DNA of 64,000 nt. It comes from an uncultured Commensalibacter sp. GTDB taxonomy: Bacteria > Pseudomonadota > Alphaproteobacteria > Acetobacterales > Acetobacteraceae. Every line of letters starts with the position of its first letter. Within the stretch, counting starts at the first letter, position 1. Location: assembly GCA_945266285.1 (NCBI GenBank), contig CALYOP010000005.1, forward strand, positions 62,001 through 126,000. Reading direction: 5' to 3'. Under the pieces are notes generated by a model. It had not been told where the DNA came from, ran no database searches, and saw only the letters and a program-made list of their open reading frames with translations. Shown here piece after piece: positions 47,398 to 56,092 of the stretch. A program made the position numbers and the translations under genes.

Positions 47398-47778
47398 TTA
47401 TGAAGCCAGTTTTTCCCTGGCTGCCTGGGCCAGAAAGCGGGAACGGTTTTTAGTAACCTGGTCAATCTTCTGTATAATATCTTCTGGCAAGGTTACATTG
47501 ATCCTACGAACCTTTCCAATGGATAAAGGAGTATCAACCAGAAAAGCTACTGCATCCTGATTTTCTGAATTTTTCATAATATGATCTAATGAAGAAGGTT
47601 GTGGGATAGCCTCCCCATCTTCCAGCATGCCCTCGATATGAAGGCTTAATGCTTCCAAAGCTGCTTTACGAGCTTCTTCCAATGTTTCTCCAGCCGTTAC
47701 ACAACCTGGAAAATCTGGAAAGTCTACCCCGTAATCGCTTGATTTATCTTTACGTAGTAATGCAATAAAAGCTGTCAT
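47398..47778 (-). CDS. hicB: HicB-family antitoxin, second pair
   Basis: 126 residues: MTAFIALLRKDKSSDYGVDFPDFPGCVTAGETLEEARKAALEALSLHIEGMLEDGEAIPQPSSL is the HicB RNase-H-like domain, and a ribbon-helix-helix follows (RRINVTLPEDIIQKIDQVTKNRSRFLAQAAREKL). The start ATG overlaps the stop of hicA. Both genes are intact. Confidence 0.9.
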   Translation of the reverse strand: MTAFIALLRKDKSSDYGVDFPDFPGCVTAGETLEEARKAALEALSLHIEGMLEDGEAIPQPSSLDHIMKNSENQDAVAFLVDTPLSIGKVRRINVTLPEDIIQKIDQVTKNRSRFLAQAAREKLAS

Positions 47779-47972
47779 CTCTTCCTCACAAGCTTAATAC
47801 CGGATTGCTTTTCAATACTTTTGACGGTACCAACAGGTAAATCCCGCTTGGGGTGTGGCACTGTTACCCGGCCTTTATGCTCATTATGCTTGAACTGCCA
47901 GTGATCACCTTTGGTTGCCACATGAAACCAACCATTCTTTTTTAGTTCAGAAATAATGTCACGACTGTTCAT
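47775..47972 (-). CDS. hicA: HicA-family toxin, intact
   Basis: 65 residues with the HicA dsRBD-like fold: MNSRDIISELKKNGWFHVATKGDHWQFKHNEHKGRVTVPHPKRDLPVGTVKSIEKQSGI, including the KGDHWQFKH motif with the catalytic His. The partner HicB follows with an ATGA overlap. An AT-rich palindrome GTATATATATAC just upstream (about 47974-47986) is a likely operator. Confidence 0.9.
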   Translation of the reverse strand: MNSRDIISELKKNGWFHVATKGDHWQFKHNEHKGRVTVPHPKRDLPVGTVKSIEKQSGIKLVRKR

Positions 47973-48027
47973 GTGTATATATATACATACTTACTTTATA
48001 GCAGAAAGTCAAGTATCTATTAGCTTA

Positions 48028-48408
48028 TCAAAGATAACAAAAACTCTGGGGTGGATGGTGATGACCCAATACAGAAACTAGAGATTTTGCTTTTTCATAG
48101 CGTTTTACTGTTTTGATCTTGAGGGCATTCGCGGTCGTTGATCGGGAAAAATAATGGTCAAAATATTCCCAGTTTATTCCTGCCTGATCTTTTGTCTCAT
48201 TCCAGACCCTATCAGGGCGGCCAGAAATAACCGTTTCAATGGAAAACTCACCGATAATCTTTCCTATTGGTCTGCAAGCATAGATTACAACCGTTTTTCC
48301 AGCCAAAGGAAAGCGTTTAGGCAAGGTTTTTCTAAACTCATATCCCTTGTCACCTTTTAAAATCTTCTCAGCATATTCGGGTTTGATGGATAGTAATATT
48401 TTCATCAT
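48028..48408 (-). CDS. ASCH-domain protein
   Basis: 126 residues (125 from the second Met). KILLSIKPEYAEKILKGDKGYEFRK at the start and VVIYACRPIGKIIGEF and ending PPQSFCYL are ASCH-fold features. Related ASCH proteins bind RNA or act as hydrolases on modified cytidine; the specific role here is unknown. It reads opposite to the second lysozyme-like gene. Confidence 0.72.
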   Translation of the reverse strand: MMKILLSIKPEYAEKILKGDKGYEFRKTLPKRFPLAGKTVVIYACRPIGKIIGEFSIETVISGRPDRVWNETKDQAGINWEYFDHYFSRSTTANALKIKTVKRYEKAKSLVSVLGHHHPPQSFCYL

Positions 48409-48504
48409 TTCTCTCGAAAGAGCTCCTTCTTTAACTGCCTAAAATTCTAGCAAAGAACCTTTAGGCGTACAAGCTTTATTCTCCTTAAAATGAAAGAAAA
48501 TCCC

Positions 48505-49023
48505 ATGAGTAAAGTCACGGGCGGAATCTATATTCCGCACTTAAAGCATTGCGTCGTAACCCCTGTGCTTGATTACCTGGAACTGGGTGGAAAGCGAGCA
48601 ATCAATATGGTCACCGGCACCTTTCTCGCTGAAGGCTATGCGAGCGGGAATACCTATCTCAAACAGCTTGGTAACGGCCCTGCCCTTGGCCCTGAGCAGA
48701 TGGAACCTGCAACTTATAGTGATATCTGGAAGAACTTCTTATCCGCTCCAAAGCGTTCGGCTTTGGCAGCAAGATTACGCAACATTGCAGGATCATTCAG
48801 CACGGATGGAAATGGTATCCCCAAGCCCGAAGTCCTGACCGGCAATCTCTTCTATGCCGCCGCCATGTGTCGTGTCTTCTATCTCCGCATCCCCGAAGCG
48901 CTTCCTTTGGCCAATGATGCAACAGCTATGGCCAATTATCACAAACTCTACTATAACACCTCAGCCGGTAAAGCCGTCGCTACTGAAAATATCGCAAGGT
49001 TCCAGCAGGCGATTAATATTTAA
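48505..49023 (+). CDS. Lysozyme-like phage protein, intact copy
   Basis: 172 residues from ATG 48505, matching the start of the truncated copy at 44362; a Met five codons upstream is weaker. Conserved GPALGPEQMEPATYSDIW and the C-terminal end (ANDATAMANYHKLYYNTSAGKAVATENIARFQQAINI) absent from the other copy. The family recurs as hypothetical proteins in tailed phages and is suggested to be lytic. The identical 140-bp block 48769-48908 shows recent exchange between the two copies. Confidence 0.6.
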   Translation: MSKVTGGIYIPHLKHCVVTPVLDYLELGGKRAINMVTGTFLAEGYASGNTYLKQLGNGPALGPEQMEPATYSDIWKNFLSAPKRSALAARLRNIAGSFSTDGNGIPKPEVLTGNLFYAAAMCRVFYLRIPEALPLANDATAMANYHKLYYNTSAGKAVATENIARFQQAINI

Positions 49024-49039
49024 ATGCGGGCAAAAAGTC

Positions 49040-49243
49040 GGGTAAATTAGTTTTCTTAATTTTAGAAAAAACCTATTTTACAAACTAGTAAGTAGAAAAT
49101 ATTACAGACACCTTCTCTGCCAAAATCCATATACATACTTAACCAGACATATACAAATTCGTTGATTTTGCTGGTTTTTTAAAAATTCCTGTACAAATTT
49201 ACCCACGTTTTATCATACATATACGAAAAAATTGGGTAAATTA
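49040..49243. repeat. Short repeats at the probable prophage right boundary
   Basis: GGGTAAATTA occurs at 49040-49049 and 49234-49243, with AATTTACCC inverted at 49196-49204, and several CATATAC words lie between. This is where the last phage-like gene ends. They could be integration-arm or attachment sequence, but without the left end this is a guess. Confidence 0.25.
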
Positions 49244-49293
49244 ATGCCAACAGATACAGAGATTTTCTTAGCAAAAAAGAAAGAAGAGCCTTA

Positions 49294-49643
49294 TTAGCGC
49301 TTAGAATAGCAATCTTTAATTATGTATTCGAACTCATCAAAAACGACTTTCGCTGCATGGTTATCGTTTAAGCTTTCTCGGTTTTCAATAAGTACATTAG
49401 CAATAGCTTTGTTTAAAAGATTTATTGTATTTATAGGATTACTTGCAGTTCGCAAAAGGGATAATAAACCAACCTTGTTAATGTTTGTTCGCGCAATTGT
49501 TTTATTTTTTTGTTCAACTCATCGCTATTTTTGATTTTTGGATGGGTAGGATGTGTATATGGAACCTCTGTTTGGAAATCAGAACGACTACTTGATTTCT
49601 GTAGCTCCTGTTCCATTTGATTATACAAAGAATAAAAATTCAT
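49294..49643 (-). pseudogene. Frameshifted small protein gene (A7 run)
   Basis: From ATG 49643 the frame (MNFYSLYNQMEQELQKSSS...) leads to NSDELNKK, where a run of seven As (49511-49505) ends the sensible reading. The -1 frame continues KTIARTNINKVGLLSLLRT ... NLLNKAIANVLIENRESLNDNHAAKVVFDEFEYIIKDC and stops at 49294. With eight As, a single protein of about 115 residues results. The family is not recognised. It may be a broken host gene or an assembly error. Confidence 0.5.
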
Positions 49644-50732
49644 TTCGATATTTCCTTATAATATTTTGATATAGTAATATTATAACAAATTAAGAAGCAA
49701 TTCATAATTTTAGATCATATCTGTAGAGCAATTTTGATTTTGTAATCTAAAAGATACAATGAGTATTTTAAAAAATTAGCGGCGCACTGACGTTTCATGA
49801 TTGAAAGCGGACATTATACCCAAGCTATATGTGAAACGTAAATTCCTGATGTTGATGAAAATTACAACTTCATGCAGCTACTTAGCTCATTGGAAAAAGT
49901 TTTTGTCGTTTTAAAAAATAAAGTTGCGATCGATCTTAATAAAAATGTTGAACAAAATATTATTCTATCGAAAGAATTAATTAGTTATCATTTTAGGATT
50001 ATTTCATGTGCCATTACTGGATTTATAAAATTTGGTGTTCAAATTGTTAATATCTTTATCCAGCTTTTAGAAAATATGATAACTTCGGAGAGAAAACTTA
50101 TAACCAATTTATTAATTTAGATAGCGGAACCAAAGCATAAATCACAGAGTATTTTGCAATCGTTACCCTTTGGAAAACTATTAATATGGTTATTTGCAGC
50201 GGCGGCCTCTCTTGGCTTCGAATATATAATTTAAGAACGATCAATGATAAGCTATAAAAAACTGGAAAAACAATGAATAATATCTGAATCGCCTATTCAC
50301 AAATTCAAAAAACTTTAAGAAGATTAAAAATATATTAGTTAGCAACTTGTTTGTCATATTGACTACCACTTTGATGCATTCTTTAAAAATATTCTATTTG
50401 CTTTTGTCCTCCTACTAATCATCTTTGTTTGTATAACAATTCATTTGTTTCATATCAAAAGTGTTATCCAAATCAATAAAAATTTAATGAATGAACCAAG
50501 TTTTACTTGCATTTTCTATTTCTATAGAAGAATAGTTTTTGGAGTTTTATGCCATTGGTTGATTAAAGAGGAATATGAATAGTTCATGTCTATCAAAATA
50601 ATATTTATTAAACGAAGACCACTTTCATTTATATCAATAGCTTTTTAATTGTGTAAAAAAGAAAATACTAAATTGTAAATACGTTCAAAAAATTTGATTT
50701 CGAATTACTACGATATGATTTTGGAAAAATAA
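49644..50732. other. AT-rich stretch without a convincing gene
   Basis: No conserved frame, tRNA or structured RNA stands out. A frame of 82 codons at 49872-50120 (+) has hydrophobic segments but no clear ribosome-binding site. The region may hold decayed host genes and the promoter of the SGNH-like gene at 50733. Confidence 0.4.
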
Positions 50733-51893
50733 ATGAATATTTTGATACTTGGTACGTCTAATTCAATTTTAAAAAGGGGTTATGTTGATGGTTTAAGATC
50801 CGAATTGGCAGAAGATTATAATATTGTCAATTTATCGATTGGTGCTTCTCCTGGATTACAATTTGGCGCATTCCTTAATAAAAATCTAAAAGATTTTAAA
50901 TATGTTATTTTTGATTCACTACCAAATGATGAACAATATTCCTATGATACCCCTGGATATGACGAAAGATTAGGATCAGGAAGGATATTATTTGAGATAC
51001 TTTCAACTATTTCAAATAAAAGTAACCTTATAATTATGGGTTTTTGCCTTAAGCATTATCTTTATAATAAAACAAATGTTTATGAAATGCGTCGTAAAAT
51101 GGCATATAAAGTAAATGCACATTTTATCGATATTGCTGAAATGCTTAAATATTATAATATTGCAGATCCAGTATTATCCAATATTTATGAAGATCATACT
51201 GCTCATCCAAAAGCAAGTATTTCATACGGTATAGGAAAAATAATTGGAAAAAAAATAAAAACGAATTCATTTAAAAACAGAAGCGGAAAAAGTATTGATT
51301 ATTCTAAAAATTTTTATGTAAAAAGAATTTCTGATTTTTCAGATAAATATAAAACGATTCATTGTTCAAATAGCTTAACAAGCGATAACTTTTCAGAAAT
51401 ACCATCTGGAGAAATAATAAAGTTTAATCCAGCTCGTCTTGTTGGATTTTATGTCAATGCTTCTGCTACAAATTGTAGAGTTTCTCTAAAATATAAAGAA
51501 AAATGTATATTTAGTATGTTTTTAAATTTTCCCCTAAAAAGAAAATTTTTAAAGCTCTTTATTCCTATACCGACACCTTCAATTGTAGATTCAATCATAA
51601 TTAAAAATTTAGATCAACTAAGAAAAGAAGATATAAAACCTAGAATGACACCTGATTTGCAAAGTAGTAATAAAATAAATAAGTTATGCCTACAAAAGGT
51701 ACAAATTTCTGAAATTCTATTTTGGAATGCAAATCAAGAAAAAGTATTAGAAGAAAAAAATGTAATATCCGATTACGAAGCTGAAAAAGTTTCAAGAGAT
51801 ATACTTTTTGACATTTCAAAAGACATATTTACTAACGTAAATAACAACTTTTTTAAAAAATATATTTTGAAAAAATTTAAAAGAATTATTTGA
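50733..51893 (+). CDS. SGNH-like hydrolase-fold protein
   Basis: 386 residues, very AT-rich. The N-terminal half has an SGNH-like layout: ILGTSNS (residues 5-11, Ser in block I), NLSIGASPG (block II), SLPNDEQ (block III-like with Asn), and DHTAHPKAS (block V-like with Asp and His). The C-terminal half is not recognised, with basic residues and no membrane segment. Such proteins often modify or bind cell-surface polysaccharide. AT content differs from the following host genes, suggesting transfer. Confidence 0.5.
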   Translation: MNILILGTSNSILKRGYVDGLRSELAEDYNIVNLSIGASPGLQFGAFLNKNLKDFKYVIFDSLPNDEQYSYDTPGYDERLGSGRILFEILSTISNKSNLIIMGFCLKHYLYNKTNVYEMRRKMAYKVNAHFIDIAEMLKYYNIADPVLSNIYEDHTAHPKASISYGIGKIIGKKIKTNSFKNRSGKSIDYSKNFYVKRISDFSDKYKTIHCSNSLTSDNFSEIPSGEIIKFNPARLVGFYVNASATNCRVSLKYKEKCIFSMFLNFPLKRKFLKLFIPIPTPSIVDSIIIKNLDQLRKEDIKPRMTPDLQSSNKINKLCLQKVQISEILFWNANQEKVLEEKNVISDYEAEKVSRDILFDISKDIFTNVNNNFFKKYILKKFKRII

Positions 51894-52264
51894 AATATGA
51901 TGCAAAATTAAAATTTTGTATTCTATGCATAATTGATAAAAATTATTTTATTTCATTACAAATAATTTTGTATATGTACCAAAATTAATGGTAAAATTGT
52001 TTATAATAGAATTAATACAAAAAATGAGACTGTTTTATATAAAATTTCTTTAAATTATTCTTGTATTCATCCATAAAAATTAGCACTATTCCTTTGTTTA
52101 TATTTGGTATAAGAATGAAAAAATACATAACAAAAATTTTATTTATTTAAAAAATAAATCAGTATGTAAATAATATTAATAAATATATTTATAAAAAAAG
52201 AATATAAATTCATTCCTCTATATATTATTTTTAAAGCGAAAAAGTTAAAATCGAAAGAAATTAA
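51894..52264. other. Very AT-rich intergenic region
   Basis: Long A/T tracts and no frame of interest. It probably contains the promoter of the LysR gene. No clear terminator for the SGNH-like gene was found. Confidence 0.4.
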
Positions 52265-53158
52265 GTGTCACGTGAAAATCTAAATGATCTTATTGCTTTT
52301 ACAGTAGTAGCTCGTGAACAGAATTTCACCCGAGCTGCAGGCCAGTTGAAAGTAACGCAATCTGCCTTAAGTCACGCAATTCGTAGTTTGGAAAAGCGGT
52401 TAGGTGTTCGCCTTTTGACACGAACGACCCGGCATGTTTTACCAACAGCAGTAGGTGAAAAACTTTTAAATTCAATTATACCGCATCTTGATATGATTAA
52501 TGAAGCGATCGCTTCTCTTAATGATTATCGGGATAAACCTGCGGGGACTATCCGGATATCAACGGATGATCTTGCTATTCATAACATTCTCTGGCCCAAA
52601 CTTAAGACCTTTCTCGTTCAATATCCAGATATTCATGTGGAATTGCTGGATGATTATGCATTGACCGATATTGTAGCGGATCGCATTGATGCAGGTACGC
52701 GATTAGGAGAACACTTACAAAACGGCATGATTTCTGTTAAAATCGGACCTGATATTAAATTCGCAGTTATTGGGTCGCCTTCTTATTTTCAACAAAATAA
52801 AATCCCTCAAAATCCTGAGGAATTGACGCATCACCGTTGTATTAATCTGCGCTTGCCCACTTATAATAACATCTACGCATGGGAATTCGAAAAAGACAAT
52901 ACGACCCTAAAAATACAAGTAAATGGACAAGTTACCTTTAGCCGTGTGCATGATATTATACAGGCTTCCCTTGATGGATTTGGTTTAGGTTATGTCCCAT
53001 ATGAGGTGGTTAAACACCAGATTCAATCTGGTAAATTAATCAGTGTTTTAGAAGACTGGTTACCATTTTGGGCAGGTTATTATTTATATTATCCCAGTCG
53101 CCATCAACATACACAAGCTTTTAAATTATTAATTGACGCATTACGTTATAAAGATTGA
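52265..53158 (+). CDS. LysR-family transcriptional regulator
   Basis: 297 residues starting at GTG 52265. The N-terminal winged helix-turn-helix (LIAFTVVAREQNFTRAAGQLKVTQSALSHAIRSLEKRLGVRLLTRTTR) is a textbook LysR domain; residues of about 90-297 form the effector-binding domain. It is of the type (RLGVRLLTRTTRHVLPT) found beside oxidoreductase genes. The convergent neighbour is a carboxymuconolactone-decarboxylase-family gene, with an aldo/keto reductase beyond; one or both may be its targets. Confidence 0.9.
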   Translation: MSRENLNDLIAFTVVAREQNFTRAAGQLKVTQSALSHAIRSLEKRLGVRLLTRTTRHVLPTAVGEKLLNSIIPHLDMINEAIASLNDYRDKPAGTIRISTDDLAIHNILWPKLKTFLVQYPDIHVELLDDYALTDIVADRIDAGTRLGEHLQNGMISVKIGPDIKFAVIGSPSYFQQNKIPQNPEELTHHRCINLRLPTYNNIYAWEFEKDNTTLKIQVNGQVTFSRVHDIIQASLDGFGLGYVPYEVVKHQIQSGKLISVLEDWLPFWAGYYLYYPSRHQHTQAFKLLIDALRYKD

Positions 53159-53178
53159 CCTTAAGGATAATCGCTTTT

Positions 53179-53919
53179 TTACTTTCTTTGATTCAGCGTT
53201 TTTTCCAATATTAATTGTGCATTCGCTCCAATATCCTTTCCAACTTTATTTTGTAATACAACAACAATATTCTTTAGCTGATCAATGGTTAATCCACTAT
53301 TTATTCCAAGATTATAATGCGCTTGAAGTTGATCATTAAGCCCTGGTAAAGTTGCAAGAATAGAAATGGTTATAACTTCACGCGTTGGATAATCAAGAAC
53401 ATCACACGTAAAAAGATCACCAAATAAATGGGATTGTAGAAATTGGTTAATAACCGGTGCAAAATCAAAAACAGCCCCCGTAACCGGATGACCAGCCAGT
53501 TTAGTTTGTATTTCTTTTCCCATTTCTAACATAGATTGATTAGTAGATATGGGTGAAGCATCACGACCGATCGGATCTGATATACCAACAGCTTTCCGCT
53601 CCTTCAAAACATTCATTAACGTATTCAAGCCATTAAGCGCACGGGGGAAACCTGCATAAGCATAGCTATGGATCATAGCTTCTTTAATTTCATTGATCGT
53701 TAATCCGGAATCTAAGCCATCTTTTAAAGCAGATTGTAGCTTTCCTATATCTCCTATTGCTGTAAAAGCCGCTATTGGAACAAGATTTTGTTGTTTGGAA
53801 TTTAACATATTATTACTCCGAGATTGTGCAAAACTTGAGTTCACAGAAAAACTATTCAAACAATTATAAGTTATAAAAAATAAAAAAATCAGTTTTAAAC
53901 AATTTTTTAAGAAATTCAT
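53179..53919 (-). CDS. Secreted carboxymuconolactone decarboxylase-family protein
   Basis: 246 residues with an N-terminal signal peptide (LKLIFLFFITYNCLNSFSVNSSFAQS, cleavage likely after FAQ). Two CMD units follow: about 45-110 (LVPIAAFTAIGDIGKLQSALKDGLDSGLTINEIKEAMIHSYAYAGFPRALNGLN) and about 170-240 (DYPTREVITISILATLPGLNDQLQAHYNLGINSGLTIDQLKN). The CxxC motif of AhpD-type members is absent, so it is not a classic peroxidase. Export to the periplasm is notable. Its start region faces the aldo/keto reductase gene, and both may share LysR control. Confidence 0.82.
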   Translation of the reverse strand: MNFLKNCLKLIFLFFITYNCLNSFSVNSSFAQSRSNNMLNSKQQNLVPIAAFTAIGDIGKLQSALKDGLDSGLTINEIKEAMIHSYAYAGFPRALNGLNTLMNVLKERKAVGISDPIGRDASPISTNQSMLEMGKEIQTKLAGHPVTGAVFDFAPVINQFLQSHLFGDLFTCDVLDYPTREVITISILATLPGLNDQLQAHYNLGINSGLTIDQLKNIVVVLQNKVGKDIGANAQLILEKTLNQRK

Positions 53920-54207
53920 GCTTGTTTTACTTTAAAAACTTTTAATTATTGTCAATATGAGATTTAACAAATGTTTAATCCTCACCATTCTAAATGACAA
54001 TCAGCTTTCATTTCATCAACATCATGAAAGATTTTCATTAATTCATTCATCTTCCTATAATGAAAATAGTGCTTTGCTTTTTAAACTATGTATATTTTTC
54101 ATAATAGTAATGAATTATTACGTATAGAATGACGAATTAATTTTTTCCTATCCTATAACAGAACAAAATAACCGAAATCAGAAATATTCTGCTTATAGAG
54201 TGAGACA

Positions 54208-55188
54208 ATGCAATATACTTATCTTGGAAGAACTGGCTTACAAGTTAGCCGCCTAGCACTTGGAACCATGAATTTTGGCATGGTAACCGACGAGACAACA
54301 AGCTTTGAAATTATGGATGCTGCCCTTGAAAACGGTATTAATTTTTTTGATACAGCCGATGTTTATGGAGGTCATCAAACTCCAGATATCAAAAAGGGAT
54401 ATGGTATTTCCGAAGAAATTATTGGGCGTTGGTTAAAACAAGGAAAAAGACGAGAAAAAATTGTACTAGCCACAAAAGTTTACCAACCGATGGATTATGG
54501 GGTAAATGATCGTCACTTATCCGCATATCATATCCGCCGTGCTTGTGATGCGAGTTTGCGTCGTCTACAAACAGATCATATAGATCTTTATCAGATGCAT
54601 CATATTGATCATCGTACTCCTTGGGAAGAAATTTGGCAGGCCATGGAATTGCTTGTACAACAAGGAAAGGTAAGCTATATCGGAAGCTCAAATTTTGGTG
54701 GTTGGCACATTGCTACGGTACAAGGTGAAGCCAAAGCAAGACATTTTATGGGATTAGTCTCCGAACAAAGTATTTATAATCTTTCTAATCGAATGCTTGA
54801 ACTCGAAGTTATCCCTGCCTGTCAACATTATGGTCTTGGTATTATCCCTCGGAGCCCCTTAGATGGTGGGTTACTTGGTGGAATTTTACAGAAAATTGCC
54901 GATGGTCGACGCAGTCAATTAACTGAAAAAGTAAAACATTTACAACCCCAACTCGAAGCCTATGAAGCATTCTGTAAAAAAATTGGTGAGTCCCCTGCAA
55001 ATATTGCTTTGGCTTGGCTATTACATAATCCTGCGGTAACAGCCCCCATTATTGGCCCACGATTGACAGAACAATTAACCCAAACATTTAAAGTCCTCGA
55101 CATTAAGCTTTCTAATGAATTACTAGAAGAACTCAATAAAATCTGGCCTGGTCCCGGTGGACAAGCACCAGAAGCATATGCTTGGTAA
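54208..55188 (+). CDS. Aldo/keto reductase
   Basis: 326 residues with the (beta/alpha)8 AKR pattern: GRTGLQVSRLALGTMNFG at the start and the catalytic tetrad Asp48 (FFDTADVYG), Tyr53, Lys90 (LATKVYQ) and His131 (YQMHHID). NADPH-binding features near the C-terminus (AWLLHNPAVTAPIIGPRLTEQL) are present. It probably reduces a small aldehyde or ketone. A 288-bp gap separates it from the divergent CMD gene. Confidence 0.92.
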   Translation: MQYTYLGRTGLQVSRLALGTMNFGMVTDETTSFEIMDAALENGINFFDTADVYGGHQTPDIKKGYGISEEIIGRWLKQGKRREKIVLATKVYQPMDYGVNDRHLSAYHIRRACDASLRRLQTDHIDLYQMHHIDHRTPWEEIWQAMELLVQQGKVSYIGSSNFGGWHIATVQGEAKARHFMGLVSEQSIYNLSNRMLELEVIPACQHYGLGIIPRSPLDGGLLGGILQKIADGRRSQLTEKVKHLQPQLEAYEAFCKKIGESPANIALAWLLHNPAVTAPIIGPRLTEQLTQTFKVLDIKLSNELLEELNKIWPGPGGQAPEAYAW

Positions 55189-55210
55189 AAATTTTAAAAT
55201 AACTTATACT

Positions 55211-55237
55211 GAAAGGTAGAATTGTATTCTATCTTTC
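55211..55237 (+). terminator. Hairpin after aldo/keto reductase
   Basis: GAAAGGTAGAAT (55211-55222) pairs with ATTCTATCTTTC (55226-55237), with one G-T pair, followed by a broken T-rich stretch. The next 270 bases to the following gene are AT-rich without a frame. Confidence 0.5.
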
Positions 55238-55507
55238 ATGTTTTATTAAATATTGGTTGTGAAATTATAAAAATAACGCTTGATTAAGCTAAACAATAGA
55301 CAGAACCAAACTATTAAACGATTTTATATTTAAAAATTTATAAAATTTTCATAATCACTTTCAATTCAAAAACAGAAAATGAATTAAAAATTTTTTAATT
55401 TGTTTGTCGTTTTTATAAACACAAAATAAAATCTCAATTTATCGCCAAACTATTCACAAAGACATCATTGAATTATGTATACTTAACGAAATTAAGTAAG
55501 GATTTTT

Positions 55508-56032
55508 ATGATGATGCAAAAGAAAATTTTTCAATTATTCTCTGTAATGCTTTTTCTATCGAATGCCGCTTATGCTCAAGAAAAAGGTTACTATATTGAC
55601 CAAACTACTGAAAATTGGACCGCTTTACATCATATAAATCCAAATAATCAAAAGACTGATTTCTGTATGGCTTTATCTAATGATTTTGTTTTAGGTTTTA
55701 AAAGTAATAAAGAAGGCGTCGGTTTACAAATATGGGATGCTGAAGGGCAGCAAATACCCAATCATGAAAAATCCATAGCGCTTAATATCGGTAAAAAACA
55801 TTATATTTTCAAAGTCAAAGCAATGGATCATAATACGTTAATGAATAGACTTGATCCTTCAGATTTTAATATCTTACTGAAAAATCTTTCATATTCATCT
55901 TTTGTTCTTGTCGAATATACGAAAAATGCAATGAAACCCATTGATCTATCGGGATTACCTGAAATATTGACGTTATTTCATCAATGCACAATCAATGCAG
56001 GTTTTACAGAATGGCAAAAGCCAAATAATTAA
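55508..56032 (+). CDS. Secreted hypothetical protein, 174 aa
   Basis: A signal peptide (KKIFQLFSVMLFLSNAAYAQ) precedes a 150-residue periplasmic domain with two Cys (DFCMALSND and FHQCTINAG). The mature part has alternating polar and hydrophobic strands (FVLGFKSNKEGVGLQIWDAEGQQ). No family is recognised. A strong bidirectional hairpin follows the gene. Confidence 0.65.
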   Translation: MMMQKKIFQLFSVMLFLSNAAYAQEKGYYIDQTTENWTALHHINPNNQKTDFCMALSNDFVLGFKSNKEGVGLQIWDAEGQQIPNHEKSIALNIGKKHYIFKVKAMDHNTLMNRLDPSDFNILLKNLSYSSFVLVEYTKNAMKPIDLSGLPEILTLFHQCTINAGFTEWQKPNN

Positions 56033-56047
56033 CGTTGAATCATAAAA

Positions 56048-56075
56048 CCCATCTTGTTTTCTACAACAAGATGGG
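56048..56075. terminator. Bidirectional terminator
   Basis: CCCATCTTGTT (56048-56058) pairs with AACAAGATGGG (56065-56075). T-rich tracts lie on both sides, so it serves the convergent secreted-protein gene and gabT. Confidence 0.8.
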
Positions 56076-56092
56076 CCTTGGTTTTTTATAAA

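Noticed and set aside
48028-48408. ASCH protein as a third HicAB-type toxin partner
   Set aside because: It has no adjacent antitoxin-like gene on its strand, and the HicAB pair beside it is already complete.
1-49023. Integrase or tRNA attachment site
   Set aside because: No tyrosine or serine recombinase motif and no tRNA were found. The integrase is probably left of the window; the short repeats near 49040 are not enough to call an attachment site.
49872-50120. 82-codon rightward frame as a gene
   Set aside because: Hydrophobic AT-rich sequence with no ribosome-binding site, no recognised family and no conserved context; chance frames are common at this base composition.
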